Shown here one piece after another: positions 51,529 through 59,709 of a stretch of DNA of 64,000 bases (positions are counted from its first letter, which is position 1; the number at the start of each line of letters is the position of its first letter). The position numbers and the translations under genes were made by a program. This DNA comes from Dyella caseinilytica (GTDB lineage: Bacteria; Pseudomonadota; Gammaproteobacteria; Xanthomonadales; Rhodanobacteraceae). The stretch is from positions 3,348,001-3,412,000 of the forward strand of contig NZ_CP064030.1 in assembly GCF_016865235.1 (NCBI RefSeq), given 5' to 3'. The notes beneath the pieces are model-generated. The model was given only the letters and a program-made list of their open reading frames with translations, was not told the origin of the DNA and made no database searches.

Positions 51529-53340
51529 ATGGCCTATGTGGAAGGGAAGTACGCCAACATCATCATCCAGCGCGATCCGAGGCCGCGCGATACCGTCCTC
51601 TGCGATCGTCACGGCTGGTACTACGACCTGCTCGAATCAGTCCCCGGCCGCTCGGATGATTTCGGACAAAGCGGCAATGTGCTCAACGCATTCAAAATTC
51701 AATGCGGCTGCTACGTCATGGCGGAATCCGATTTCACCATCTGCGGGAAAAACTGGAAGCCTGATCCGCCGCCCAGCACTATCGGCGGCTGGAACGTAGC
51801 GCCCGCAAAACCCACACGACCCAAACAGGAGCAAGCAAAGGAAGTCGAGTACGTTCCACCCGATGTCTGCGTCATCATTCGCATCGGCCTGTTCTTCGAT
51901 GGCACTGGCAACAATGCGAGCAATACCGCCATGGCCGAGATGTGCCGCGCGTCGACGGGCGACGAACTTGGGCAGAGCGATGCCGACCAAGCGGCGATTG
52001 CCGCGCACTGCAAGCCATACATGCTGGAGTCCAGTTCCAGTTACGACAATGGGATCAGTAATGTGGCGCGGCTGTTTAAGCTGTACCGAGACGACAGCCT
52101 ACAGCCGTACAAGATCAAAAGCCCCTACGCGAACATCAAACGCTATTACTACGTTCGTATCTATGTCGACGGCATCGGCACCACAGCCGGCAAGCCCGAT
52201 TCACTGCTACCAGGCTATTCGTTCGGTACCGGCGATACGGGCATGATTGCGCGAGTACAACAGGCTCTTTCGCAAACTGTACTGACAAACTTGAATATTT
52301 TTGCGGGAAGCACTCCGGGTGTCTTTATCGAAGCGCTTGAATTCGACGTCTTCGGCTTCAGCCGTGGCGCGGCAGCCGCACGCCACTGTGTCAACGAAAT
52401 CAACCGCAAGGATAGCGGCCCTCTGAATAAAGTGGTGCTTTACACCAAAGCGCAATTCAAGGATGGATTTCATCTGCGCGACAATGTCGCAGTCAACTTC
52501 GTCGGGCTTTTCGACACGGTGGTGGCTCGCGGCAGCCTGGCGGATGGATTCAATGTGCGCTCCGGCAAAACCGGTCCGCTGCATGTCGGCTTGCCCACCC
52601 GCTGCGCACGCCAAGTCGTGCAGATTCACGCGCGCGATGAACATCGCGCCAATTTCATGTTAACCACCGTGCAGCCACAGCATCGCGACATCGCTTTGCC
52701 CGGCGTCCATTCAGATATCGGCGGCGGCTATAACAAAACGGAGGAAGGCCCTCTGATGATGATCAAGCCCATCCATTCGGTTGAAGCGCTACAACACCGC
52801 GACGGTGATACCTACGCGCCCGATCCCGCGCAAAGCACCGCATGGCAAAAGGCCAAAACGCAGCGCCAGATGTGGAAAGAAAAACTGGGTGATATCGACG
52901 ATAGCTGTCTCGCTGTGGACGGTTGGCGAGTACTTCAGCAAAAACATACAGACCGCACGAGTGTCGTAAACATCACACAACCGGTGATGTATGCCACGGT
53001 GAAACTGGAGCGGCCGATCGATCCGAGTTATCAGCTGATTCCGTTGCGACTGATGCACAAGGTAGCGAAGGATGCAGGTGTGCCTTTCCAACCTATCCCG
53101 GAGGAATACGCGTATGCGCTACCCGATGAATTAGAACCTATCGCGACAAAGCTGCTTGCCGGTCAGCCTCTGGACCCGGAGGAGGAAGCCCTCCTCGCCC
53201 GCAAGTATCTCCATCAGTCAGCGCACTGGAATTTCGGTGCAACCTCTAAGTATTTGGAGCAGGAAATCATCACACCACAACTGCTGTACCCCAACCGCCC
53301 GGACCCCAGCGGCAAACGCGTCGTACTCGACAACGTATGA
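51529..53340 (+). CDS. Tle1-type (DUF2235) type VI secretion phospholipase effector
   Basis: 603 residues with no signal peptide. The DUF2235 alpha/beta-hydrolase domain starts at IRIGLFFDGTGNN (118-129). The nucleophile elbow is GFSRG (S278), the conserved acid is D329 or D396 (FVGLFDTV; LPGVHSDIGGGY), and a late His lies in KYLHQSAHWN (H562/H566). The family (Tle1) cleaves membrane phospholipids of rival cells after T6SS delivery. The first 110 residues form a separate Cys-containing module (C25, C59, C61, C72) ending in a Pro/Lys linker, possibly for loading. No VgrG, PAAR or Hcp gene is adjacent. The stop overlaps the first DUF2931 gene (ATGA). Confidence 0.87.
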   Translation: MAYVEGKYANIIIQRDPRPRDTVLCDRHGWYYDLLESVPGRSDDFGQSGNVLNAFKIQCGCYVMAESDFTICGKNWKPDPPPSTIGGWNVAPAKPTRPKQEQAKEVEYVPPDVCVIIRIGLFFDGTGNNASNTAMAEMCRASTGDELGQSDADQAAIAAHCKPYMLESSSSYDNGISNVARLFKLYRDDSLQPYKIKSPYANIKRYYYVRIYVDGIGTTAGKPDSLLPGYSFGTGDTGMIARVQQALSQTVLTNLNIFAGSTPGVFIEALEFDVFGFSRGAAAARHCVNEINRKDSGPLNKVVLYTKAQFKDGFHLRDNVAVNFVGLFDTVVARGSLADGFNVRSGKTGPLHVGLPTRCARQVVQIHARDEHRANFMLTTVQPQHRDIALPGVHSDIGGGYNKTEEGPLMMIKPIHSVEALQHRDGDTYAPDPAQSTAWQKAKTQRQMWKEKLGDIDDSCLAVDGWRVLQQKHTDRTSVVNITQPVMYATVKLERPIDPSYQLIPLRLMHKVAKDAGVPFQPIPEEYAYALPDELEPIATKLLAGQPLDPEEEALLARKYLHQSAHWNFGATSKYLEQEIITPQLLYPNRPDPSGKRVVLDNV

Positions 53341-54032
53341 GGCACCTCATGAAATATCTGTACTTCGCATTGATGTGCCTTCTCACAGGTTGCGTCTCTG
53401 TAGCAACACCGTTCAAGGCAAAATTGCCTCAGGGAGAAGACTGGTATCTAGGCTTTTTTGCCCCGCCCTACATGGAGGTATGGATGGAAAGAGTGGATGT
53501 GGAAGACGTGCGTGGCCTTTACTACAGCAACATCTTGGCCGGCACGACCGCAACAAGCGGGCAAGAAGCTCCCGGAGGCTGGCCTCAGCCGATGCAAGTA
53601 CCGATGGGAAAGGGACGCTCGATCACCGGATCGGCGCTGCCCAAACTTGTCTTTGTGCGCTGGCAATCCCTGGTCGAGCCGCAGACATATCGCATCGTGC
53701 TAGACATACCCGAGTCGGTACGCGAGCAGATGACGAAAAATATGCCGTATCAGAAACATCCACAGGACCTGGCTTATCAGGATGTTTTGACCATTGAGCT
53801 AGCCCCTGGCGGATGGATCAAGGCATGGGTCCAAAGTTCTGAAAGCACGCCCTTGGAGATCTTGTGTCAGAAGGCTGAAGTGGAGCCCAAGGGGCCAGAT
53901 CAAGGACTCAGCGATGGCCGTTACGCCTATGCGTTGAACAAGCTCCACCCAGAAACACAGGAATACCTAAAAACTCATCCCATCCCTTTCAACTCTTGGA
54001 CATGCCCCGAGCAGGCATCGGTATCCCAATGA
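53337..54032 (+). CDS. DUF2931 family lipoprotein, candidate Tle1 immunity, copy 1
   Basis: 231 residues. Lipoprotein signal MKYLYFALMCLLTGC (an internal ATG four codons in is possible). The mature part has the DUF2931 core: APPYMEVWMERVDVED and LPKLVFVRWQSLVEPQTYRIVLDIPESVREQM. A lipid-anchored periplasmic protein behind a phospholipase effector fits the known Tle1-immunity (Tli) pattern. The ATG overlaps the effector stop. Its middle 165 bases (53711-53875) are identical to copy 2, while its 3' end matches copy 4. Confidence 0.85.
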   Translation: MRHLMKYLYFALMCLLTGCVSVATPFKAKLPQGEDWYLGFFAPPYMEVWMERVDVEDVRGLYYSNILAGTTATSGQEAPGGWPQPMQVPMGKGRSITGSALPKLVFVRWQSLVEPQTYRIVLDIPESVREQMTKNMPYQKHPQDLAYQDVLTIELAPGGWIKAWVQSSESTPLEILCQKAEVEPKGPDQGLSDGRYAYALNKLHPETQEYLKTHPIPFNSWTCPEQASVSQ

Positions 54033-54733
54033 AAGGGTCGGGTAACTATGCAGTGCTCATGAAATACCTATGCTGCCTATGGCTGCTCTTTCTCACCGGC
54101 TGTACCACAGCAGGAGGAAGCTACAAGGCGCCCTTACCGGAAGATGAAGACTGGTATGTAGGCTTCTTCACTCCACCCTACATGGAGGTGTGGGTAGAAA
54201 GGGTGGATGTGGAAGATGCACATGGTCTTTACTACCGCGATGTAACAGGCGGGACCACGGCAACCAGTTCACAAGAAGATCCGGAAGGTTGGCCCGAGCC
54301 GATGCAAGTTCCCATGGGCGCAGGCCGATCGATTACTGGCGCTGCTTTGCCTAAGCGCATCTTTGTCCGCTGGCAATCCTTAGTCGAGCCGCAGACGTAT
54401 CGCATCACATTGGACATATCCGAGTCGGTACGCGAGCAGATGACGAAAAATATGCCGTATCAGAAACATCCACAGGACCTGGCTTATCAGGATGTTTTGA
54501 CCATTGAGCTAGCCCCTGGCGGATGGATCAAGGCATGGGTCCAAAGTTCTGAAAGCACGCCCTTGGAGATCTTGTGTCAGAAGGCCGAAGTGGAGCCTAA
54601 GGGTCCGTACGGCGGCCTATCCGGAGGCAAATATCGCCCACTTTCCGAACGTGCGGCACCTTACATGGAAACGCACCCCATCATCCCTTACGACTCTTGG
54701 AAATGCCCCGAGCACGGATCGACACCGCCATGA
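54029..54733 (+). CDS. DUF2931 family lipoprotein, candidate immunity, copy 2
   Basis: 234 residues from the ATG overlapping the copy 1 stop (54029-54032); a second start at 54059 gives the short lipoprotein signal MKYLCCLWLLFLTGC. Nearly identical to copy 3 over the first two thirds, and identical to copy 1 in the following 165 bases. The C-terminal part (KGPYGGLSGGKYRPLSERAAPYMETHP) is the 'short tail' version shared with copy 3 only. Confidence 0.85.
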   Translation: MKGSGNYAVLMKYLCCLWLLFLTGCTTAGGSYKAPLPEDEDWYVGFFTPPYMEVWVERVDVEDAHGLYYRDVTGGTTATSSQEDPEGWPEPMQVPMGAGRSITGAALPKRIFVRWQSLVEPQTYRITLDISESVREQMTKNMPYQKHPQDLAYQDVLTIELAPGGWIKAWVQSSESTPLEILCQKAEVEPKGPYGGLSGGKYRPLSERAAPYMETHPIIPYDSWKCPEHGSTPP

Positions 54734-55434
54734 AAATGCCATGTATCCGTGCACTGGACATGAAATACCTATGCTGCCTATGGCTGCTCTTTCTCACCGG
54801 CTGTACCACAGCGGGAGGAAGCTACAAGGCGCCCTTACCGGAAGATGAAGACTGGTATGTAGGCTTCTTCACTCCACCCTACATGGAGGTGTGGGTAGAA
54901 AGAGTGGATGTGGAAGATGCACATGGTCTTTACTACCGCGATGTAACAGGCGGGACCACGGCAACTAGTTCACAAGAAGATCCGGAAGGTTGGCCCGAGT
55001 CGATGCAAGTTCCCATGGGCGCAGGCCGATCGATTACTGGCGCTGCTTTGCCTAAGCGCATCTTTGTCCGCTGGCAATCCTTAGTCGAGCCGCAGACGTA
55101 TCGCATCACATTGGACATATCCGAATCGGTACGAGAACAGATGGTGAAAAATATGCCGTATCCGAAACACCCACAGGACTTGGCCTATCAGGACATCTTG
55201 ACCATCGAGCTGGCGCCTGGCGGCTGGGTCAAGGCCTGGATCAAAAGTACCGTCAGCACACCCGTGGAAATTTTGTGTCAGAAGGCCGAAGTGGAGCCTA
55301 AGGGGCCGTACGGCGGTCTATCCGGAGGCAAATATCGCCCACTATCCGAACGCGCAGCACCTTATGTGGAAACGCATCCCATCATCTCCTACGACTCCTG
55401 GAAATGCCCCGAACACGGATCGGCATCGCAATGA
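54730..55434 (+). CDS. DUF2931 family lipoprotein, candidate immunity, copy 3
   Basis: 234 residues from the ATG overlapping the copy 2 stop. N-terminal extension MKMPCIRALD before the lipoprotein signal MKYLCCLWLLFLTGC (second start at 54760). Differs from copy 2 mainly in residues after the SVREQM segment (VKNMPYPKHPQDLAYQD, IKSTVSTPVEIL), where it resembles copy 5. It carries the GGKYRPLSERAAPYVETHP tail. Confidence 0.85.
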   Translation: MKMPCIRALDMKYLCCLWLLFLTGCTTAGGSYKAPLPEDEDWYVGFFTPPYMEVWVERVDVEDAHGLYYRDVTGGTTATSSQEDPEGWPESMQVPMGAGRSITGAALPKRIFVRWQSLVEPQTYRITLDISESVREQMVKNMPYPKHPQDLAYQDILTIELAPGGWVKAWIKSTVSTPVEILCQKAEVEPKGPYGGLSGGKYRPLSERAAPYVETHPIISYDSWKCPEHGSASQ

Positions 55435-56141
55435 AAATGCCATGTATCCGTGCACTGGACATGAAATACCTATGCTGCCTGTGGCTGCTCTTTCTCACGA
55501 GTTGCTCCTCGGCAGGAGGGCCGCTCAAGAGAGAATTGCCCTATGACGCTTGGTATCTGGGCTTTGAGGCCCCGTCCTATATGGAAGTGTGGCTGGAGAG
55601 GGTGGACGTGGAAGATGTTCACGGCCTTTACTTTGCCAATATTTGGAGGGGGACCGTCGCAATGGGCTATGAAGGCGATCCCGCTGGCTGGTCCGAAGGA
55701 TTGGGAGTCGTCATGGGAAAAGGACGCTATATCACCGGTGCGGCCTTACCCAAACGTATTTTCGTTCGCTGGCAATCGCTAGCGGAACCGCAAACCTATC
55801 GTGTCACTCTGGAGATACCCGAATCGGCACGTCAACAGATGCTGAAAAAAGCGCCTTACGTGAGCTATCCGGATCAGCTGAAATATCAAGATGTGCTCGC
55901 CATCGAATTGTCGCCTGGCGGATGGGCCAAGGCGTGGGTCATGAATGAGGCCAGCATGCCCGTGGAGATTTTGTGTCAGAAGGCCGAAGTGGAGCCTAAG
56001 GGGCCAGATCAAGGGCTTAGCGATGGCCGTTACGCTTATGCATTGAACAAGCTCCACCCAGAAACACAGGAATACCTAAAAACTCATCCCATCCCTTTCA
56101 ACTCTTGGAAATGCCCCGAGCAGACATCGGTATTGCAATGA
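55431..56141 (+). CDS. DUF2931 family lipoprotein, candidate immunity, copy 4 (most diverged)
   Basis: 236 residues, again coupled by ATGA to copy 3. Lipobox FLTSC. The mature N-terminal half is clearly different from the others (PLKRELPYDAWYLGFEAPSYMEVWLERVDVED, ANIWRGTVAMGYEGDPAGWSEGLGVVMG), so it may recognise a different effector variant. The last 45 residues and the junction into copy 5 are almost identical to the copy 1 end and copy 1/2 junction. Confidence 0.85.
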   Translation: MKMPCIRALDMKYLCCLWLLFLTSCSSAGGPLKRELPYDAWYLGFEAPSYMEVWLERVDVEDVHGLYFANIWRGTVAMGYEGDPAGWSEGLGVVMGKGRYITGAALPKRIFVRWQSLAEPQTYRVTLEIPESARQQMLKKAPYVSYPDQLKYQDVLAIELSPGGWAKAWVMNEASMPVEILCQKAEVEPKGPDQGLSDGRYAYALNKLHPETQEYLKTHPIPFNSWKCPEQTSVLQ

Positions 56142-56851
56142 AAGGGTCGGGTAACCATGCAGTGCTCATGAAATACCTATGCTGCCTGTGGCTGCTCTTT
56201 CTCACCAACTGCACCACAGCGGGAGGAAGCTACAAGGCGCCCTTACCGGAAGATGAAGACTGGTATGTAGGCTTCTTCGCCCCGCCCTACATGGAGGTAT
56301 GGGTAGAAAGGGTGGATGTGGAAGATGCACATGGTCTCTACTATCGCGATGTAACAGGTGGGACCACGGGAACCAGTTCGCAGGAAGATCCGGAGGGTTG
56401 GCCCGAGCCGATGCAGGTTCCCATGGGCGCAGGCCGGTCGATTACCGGTTCTGCTTTGCCTAAACGCATCTTTGTGCGCTGGCAATCCTTGGTCGAGCCG
56501 CAGACGTATCGCATCACATTGAACATATCCGAGTCGGTGCGCGAGCAGATGGTGAAGAAAATGCCGTATCCGAAACATCCAAAGGGGTTTGCCTACCAGG
56601 ATCTTTTGGCCATCGAGCTAGCGCCCGGCGGCTGGGTCAAAGCGTGGATCCGAAGTTCCGTCAGCACACCCGTGGAAATTTTGTGTCAGAAGGCTGAAGT
56701 AGAACCCAAAGGACCCGATGAAGGGCTCAACCATGGCCGATACGCCTATTCGTTAGACAAGCTCAATCCGGAAACACAGGAATATCTTAAAACTAACACC
56801 ATCCCCTACGACTCCTGGAAATGCCCCGAACACCCATCATCACCACGATGA
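56138..56851 (+). CDS. DUF2931 family lipoprotein-like protein, candidate immunity, copy 5
   Basis: 237 residues, coupled by ATGA to copy 4. The signal reads MKYLCCLWLLFLTNC: Asn in the -1 position instead of Gly/Ser is unfavourable for lipoprotein processing, so this copy may be poorly lipidated. The rest matches copies 2/3 (PEDEDWYVGFFAPPYMEVWVERVDVEDAHG) with a long C-terminal tail like copies 1 and 4. Last gene of the array; 54 bases separate it from the convergent LysR gene. Confidence 0.83.
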   Translation: MKGSGNHAVLMKYLCCLWLLFLTNCTTAGGSYKAPLPEDEDWYVGFFAPPYMEVWVERVDVEDAHGLYYRDVTGGTTGTSSQEDPEGWPEPMQVPMGAGRSITGSALPKRIFVRWQSLVEPQTYRITLNISESVREQMVKKMPYPKHPKGFAYQDLLAIELAPGGWVKAWIRSSVSTPVEILCQKAEVEPKGPDEGLNHGRYAYSLDKLNPETQEYLKTNTIPYDSWKCPEHPSSPR

Positions 56852-56905
56852 GAGGACGGGCAATTCGTATCATCCTCACCAGACGCATAGGCGGCGCACA
56901 GCTGC

Positions 56906-57781
56906 TTATACCGATGCCAGGAACGCCTCCAGCACCGCGCCACGATATTTTTCCCGATGCAGCAAGATCGAGAGCTTGCGACGCAAATCCAGAAAGGGTG
57001 TCTTAAGTGCAGCCAGTCGGCCGGTAGCCAGCGCGTCAACAACTGCGACTTCCGGCAAGCAGGCAATGCCAAGGCCAGCGGTCACAGCCTGCTTGATGGC
57101 TTCGATCTGATCCAGCTCCATCACGGTTTCACCGGGAGGTAGCAGGGCAAGCGCTCGCTCGCTGGTAGCACGGGTGGCCGAGCCAGGTTCGCGCAGCACC
57201 CAACGCGCTCCGGCAAAATGTTCGGGCTTAAGACCGCGTATTTTTGCTAGCGGATGATCCGGTGGCGCACAAACCACCAGGGCGTCGTCACGCCACGGGC
57301 GAGCTTCAAGTAGTGGATGTGTGACAGGTCCCTCCACACATCCGATATCAAGGCTGTGATCGAGCACGGCAGCGGCGATATCGCCTGTATTGGCCACGCG
57401 AAGACGGATCGCTACCTGCGGGTGTGCACGTACGAAATCGCCAAGCAGCTCACCGACGCGGTAATTGCCAACGGTGTTACTTGCGCCGATGCGCAGATCG
57501 CCTGCCAGCGACACGGTCTTGCCGGTGGCCCGGCGTCCGAACTCGGCATGACGCTCCAGCAGCTCCTGAGCCAGCGGAAGTAGCTCGCGCCCTCGCGCAT
57601 TGAGGCGCAGGCGGCCCCGCTCCCGGTCGAAGACGGGCGCGTCGAGCTGTCGCTCCATCTCGGCCAAGGCCATGCTGGCGGCTGGCTGGGTGAGGTGAAG
57701 GAGATCCGCTGCGGCCCGGACGCTGCCGTGCTGAGCAATTTGTACGAAAACCTCGAGCTGGCGCAGGCTGACGTTAAGCAT
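56906..57781 (-). CDS. LysR-type regulator, YeiE-like
   Basis: 291 residues. The winged HTH is in LRQLEVFVQIAQHGSVRAAADLLHLTQPAASMALAEMERQL. The effector domain has LRIGASNTVGNYRVGELLGDF and LDIGCVEGPVTHPLL, the pattern of the YeiE/CysB-like subgroup that responds to sulfite or related anions. It is divergent from a YeiH-family transporter gene, the classic YeiE-YeiH arrangement, and should control it through the site between them. Confidence 0.9.
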   Translation of the reverse strand: MLNVSLRQLEVFVQIAQHGSVRAAADLLHLTQPAASMALAEMERQLDAPVFDRERGRLRLNARGRELLPLAQELLERHAEFGRRATGKTVSLAGDLRIGASNTVGNYRVGELLGDFVRAHPQVAIRLRVANTGDIAAAVLDHSLDIGCVEGPVTHPLLEARPWRDDALVVCAPPDHPLAKIRGLKPEHFAGARWVLREPGSATRATSERALALLPPGETVMELDQIEAIKQAVTAGLGIACLPEVAVVDALATGRLAALKTPFLDLRRKLSILLHREKYRGAVLEAFLASV

Positions 57782-57798
57782 CAGCTTATTTTATATAG

Positions 57799-57815
57799 TT
57801 GATTAGATATTTCAA
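57799..57815. promoter_or_regulatory. candidate LysR-box operator
   Basis: TTGA-N9-TCAA (TTGA TTAGATATT TCAA), a T-N11-A type dyad, in the AT-rich 90-base gap between the divergent lysR and yeiH-type genes. LysR regulators usually bind such a site for activation of the target and autorepression. The position, 18 bases before the regulator start and 57 before the transporter start, fits. Confidence 0.6.
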
Positions 57816-57871
57816 ATTTTCCTAATAGGTGCCGGCGCGGACAATAGGCCCAACCCCAAGGGCTCCCCGCC

Positions 57872-58909
57872 ATGAATGCCACCTCGATCCCCATGAATAC
57901 ACCCAGCCTACGCTTGCGCGCCTCCGGCCTTCTGCTCGCTGTCGGCATTTCACTGGCCGCTTGGTTGCTCGGTCATGCGGTGCCGCTGATCGGCGGCCCC
58001 GTGTTCGGCATTGTGCTGGGCATCGCGGTACGCAACCTGCTGGCGCCGCCGGAAAGCTTCAATCCCGGCATCCAGTTCGCCAGCAAGCAAATACTGCAAT
58101 GGTCGATCATCGCGCTGGGCTTTGGGCTGAGCCTGACTCAGGTGGCCAAGACCGGATTGCAATCGCTGTCAGTCACGCTGGTCACGATGAGTGTCGCGTT
58201 TGTCACGGCGCTGGTGCTCGGCCGCCTGATGAAGGTGCATAACAAGCTGCAGTTGCTGATCGGCGTGGGTACGGCGATCTGCGGTGGCTCGGCGATCGCC
58301 GCGGTGACGCCGATCATCAAGCCGGACGATCACGACACCGCGTTCGCCATTTCGACCATCTTCCTGTTCAACGTCGTTGCCGTGCTGCTGTTTCCGCTGC
58401 TGGGCCATCTGCTGCACTTGTCCGATCTTGGTTTCGGCATGTGGGCGGGCACGGCCATCAATGACACCTCGTCGGTGGTGGCCGCTGGTTATAGCTACAG
58501 CAAGGCCGCCGGCGATTTCGCCACTATCGTGAAGTTGACCCGCGCTACGCTGATCATTCCGATCTGCCTGATCCTGGCGATCGCCGTGGCGGTGCGCGAG
58601 AAGCGTGCGGCCAAGCATGCAGGCGTTGCCAGCGATTTCAGCCTGCGCCGCATCTTCCCCTGGTTCATCCTGTGGTTCCTGGTAGCGTCCGCCGTGCGCA
58701 CAGCCGGTTTCGTTCCGGTAGCGATCCAGCCGGCACTGCATGTAGCCGCGGAATTCATGATCATCGTGGCGCTGACTGCAATCGGCTTGTCGGCCAACCT
58801 GCGCAAGATGGCCTCAACCGGTGCGCGACCGATCTTGTTGGGCCTGGGTGTGTGGGCAGCGGTATCGATCAGCAGCTTGCTGGTGCAGATGGTGATCGGA
58901 CAGATGTAG
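57872..58909 (+). CDS. YeiH/YadS-type putative sulfate exporter family protein
   Basis: 345 residues with about ten hydrophobic segments. Family segments are GGPVFGIVLGIAVRNLL, FASKQILQWSIIALGFGLSLTQVAKTG, GVGTAICGGSAIAAVTPIIKPDDHDTAFAISTIFLFNVVAVLLFPLLGHLL and GMWAGTAINDTSSVVAAGYSY. Members of UPF0324/YeiH are annotated as sulfate or sulfite exporters, with limited experimental support. Under control of the divergent LysR gene by inference. Confidence 0.92.
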   Translation: MNATSIPMNTPSLRLRASGLLLAVGISLAAWLLGHAVPLIGGPVFGIVLGIAVRNLLAPPESFNPGIQFASKQILQWSIIALGFGLSLTQVAKTGLQSLSVTLVTMSVAFVTALVLGRLMKVHNKLQLLIGVGTAICGGSAIAAVTPIIKPDDHDTAFAISTIFLFNVVAVLLFPLLGHLLHLSDLGFGMWAGTAINDTSSVVAAGYSYSKAAGDFATIVKLTRATLIIPICLILAIAVAVREKRAAKHAGVASDFSLRRIFPWFILWFLVASAVRTAGFVPVAIQPALHVAAEFMIIVALTAIGLSANLRKMASTGARPILLGLGVWAAVSISSLLVQMVIGQM

Positions 58910-58961
58910 CTGGCGCAGGGAACCGAGAATGGTGAGAGCAAAGCACGCTTCGCTCTTACGG

Positions 58962-59654
58962 TTACCGACTTTTTCCCTGCTCCGCCAAGGTCAATGCAAC
59001 CTTGTCACGCAAATACACTGGCAGTGCCAATTCAGGAGCGTGTGCCTTGCCTGCCTTGAATTCGCTCACCGCCAAGACGGCGATGTGGCGCGCTTGCGGA
59101 TAGCAGGCGCCATCTACGAAACGAGGCGCACCACCCAATGATTTGCCGAGCGCGTCGGCATACGTTGCCCAGCCACTGCCAACCACGTTCCACGATGCCG
59201 CATGCGGCAACACCAGCGAATCAGCGGTGCATACGCGTTCTTCATCCAGCGCAAGCAAATCACCATTGCCGTCACGACGATAGCTGGCCGCATAGATCTC
59301 GCCCATGCGCGCATCGATCACCGCCAGAATCGCAGCGTCATCTTCCGGCGCTTCGAGTGCCAGCGCCGCCAGTGAAGAAATGGTCACTACCGGCAAATCC
59401 AGCGCCATCGCCATGCCTTGCGCCAGCGATACCGCCAGACGCACACCGGTAAACGCACCAGGACCACGACCGACAGCAATCGCATCCAACGCGTGCTTGC
59501 CGATACCGGCTTCTGCCAATAACTCGTCTGCCATCGGCAACACGCGCTCGGCGTGTCGACGCGGCGCCAGTTCGCTGCGGGCAATCACCGTCTCGCCATG
59601 GACCAGGGCGACGGAGCAGGATTCAGTGGCGGTTTCGATGGCTAGCAGGTTCAT
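58962..59654 (-). CDS. tsaB: tRNA threonylcarbamoyladenosine biosynthesis protein TsaB
   Basis: 230 residues. Begins MNLLAIETATESCSVALVHGE, with HAERVLPMADELLAEAG and IAVGRGPGAFTGVRLAVSLAQGMAMALDLPVV, the ASKHA-fold pattern of TsaB. It is the non-catalytic partner of TsaD in t6A37 modification of tRNAs decoding ANN codons. A stand-alone gene here, with 55 bases to the next gene upstream on the same strand. Confidence 0.95.
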   Translation of the reverse strand: MNLLAIETATESCSVALVHGETVIARSELAPRRHAERVLPMADELLAEAGIGKHALDAIAVGRGPGAFTGVRLAVSLAQGMAMALDLPVVTISSLAALALEAPEDDAAILAVIDARMGEIYAASYRRDGNGDLLALDEERVCTADSLVLPHAASWNVVGSGWATYADALGKSLGGAPRFVDGACYPQARHIAVLAVSEFKAGKAHAPELALPVYLRDKVALTLAEQGKSR

Positions 59655-59709
59655 GCGGTCATTCTCGCATTACCAGCCCGGAGATGCTCTGAACCCGACT
59701 GCGAAAGCC

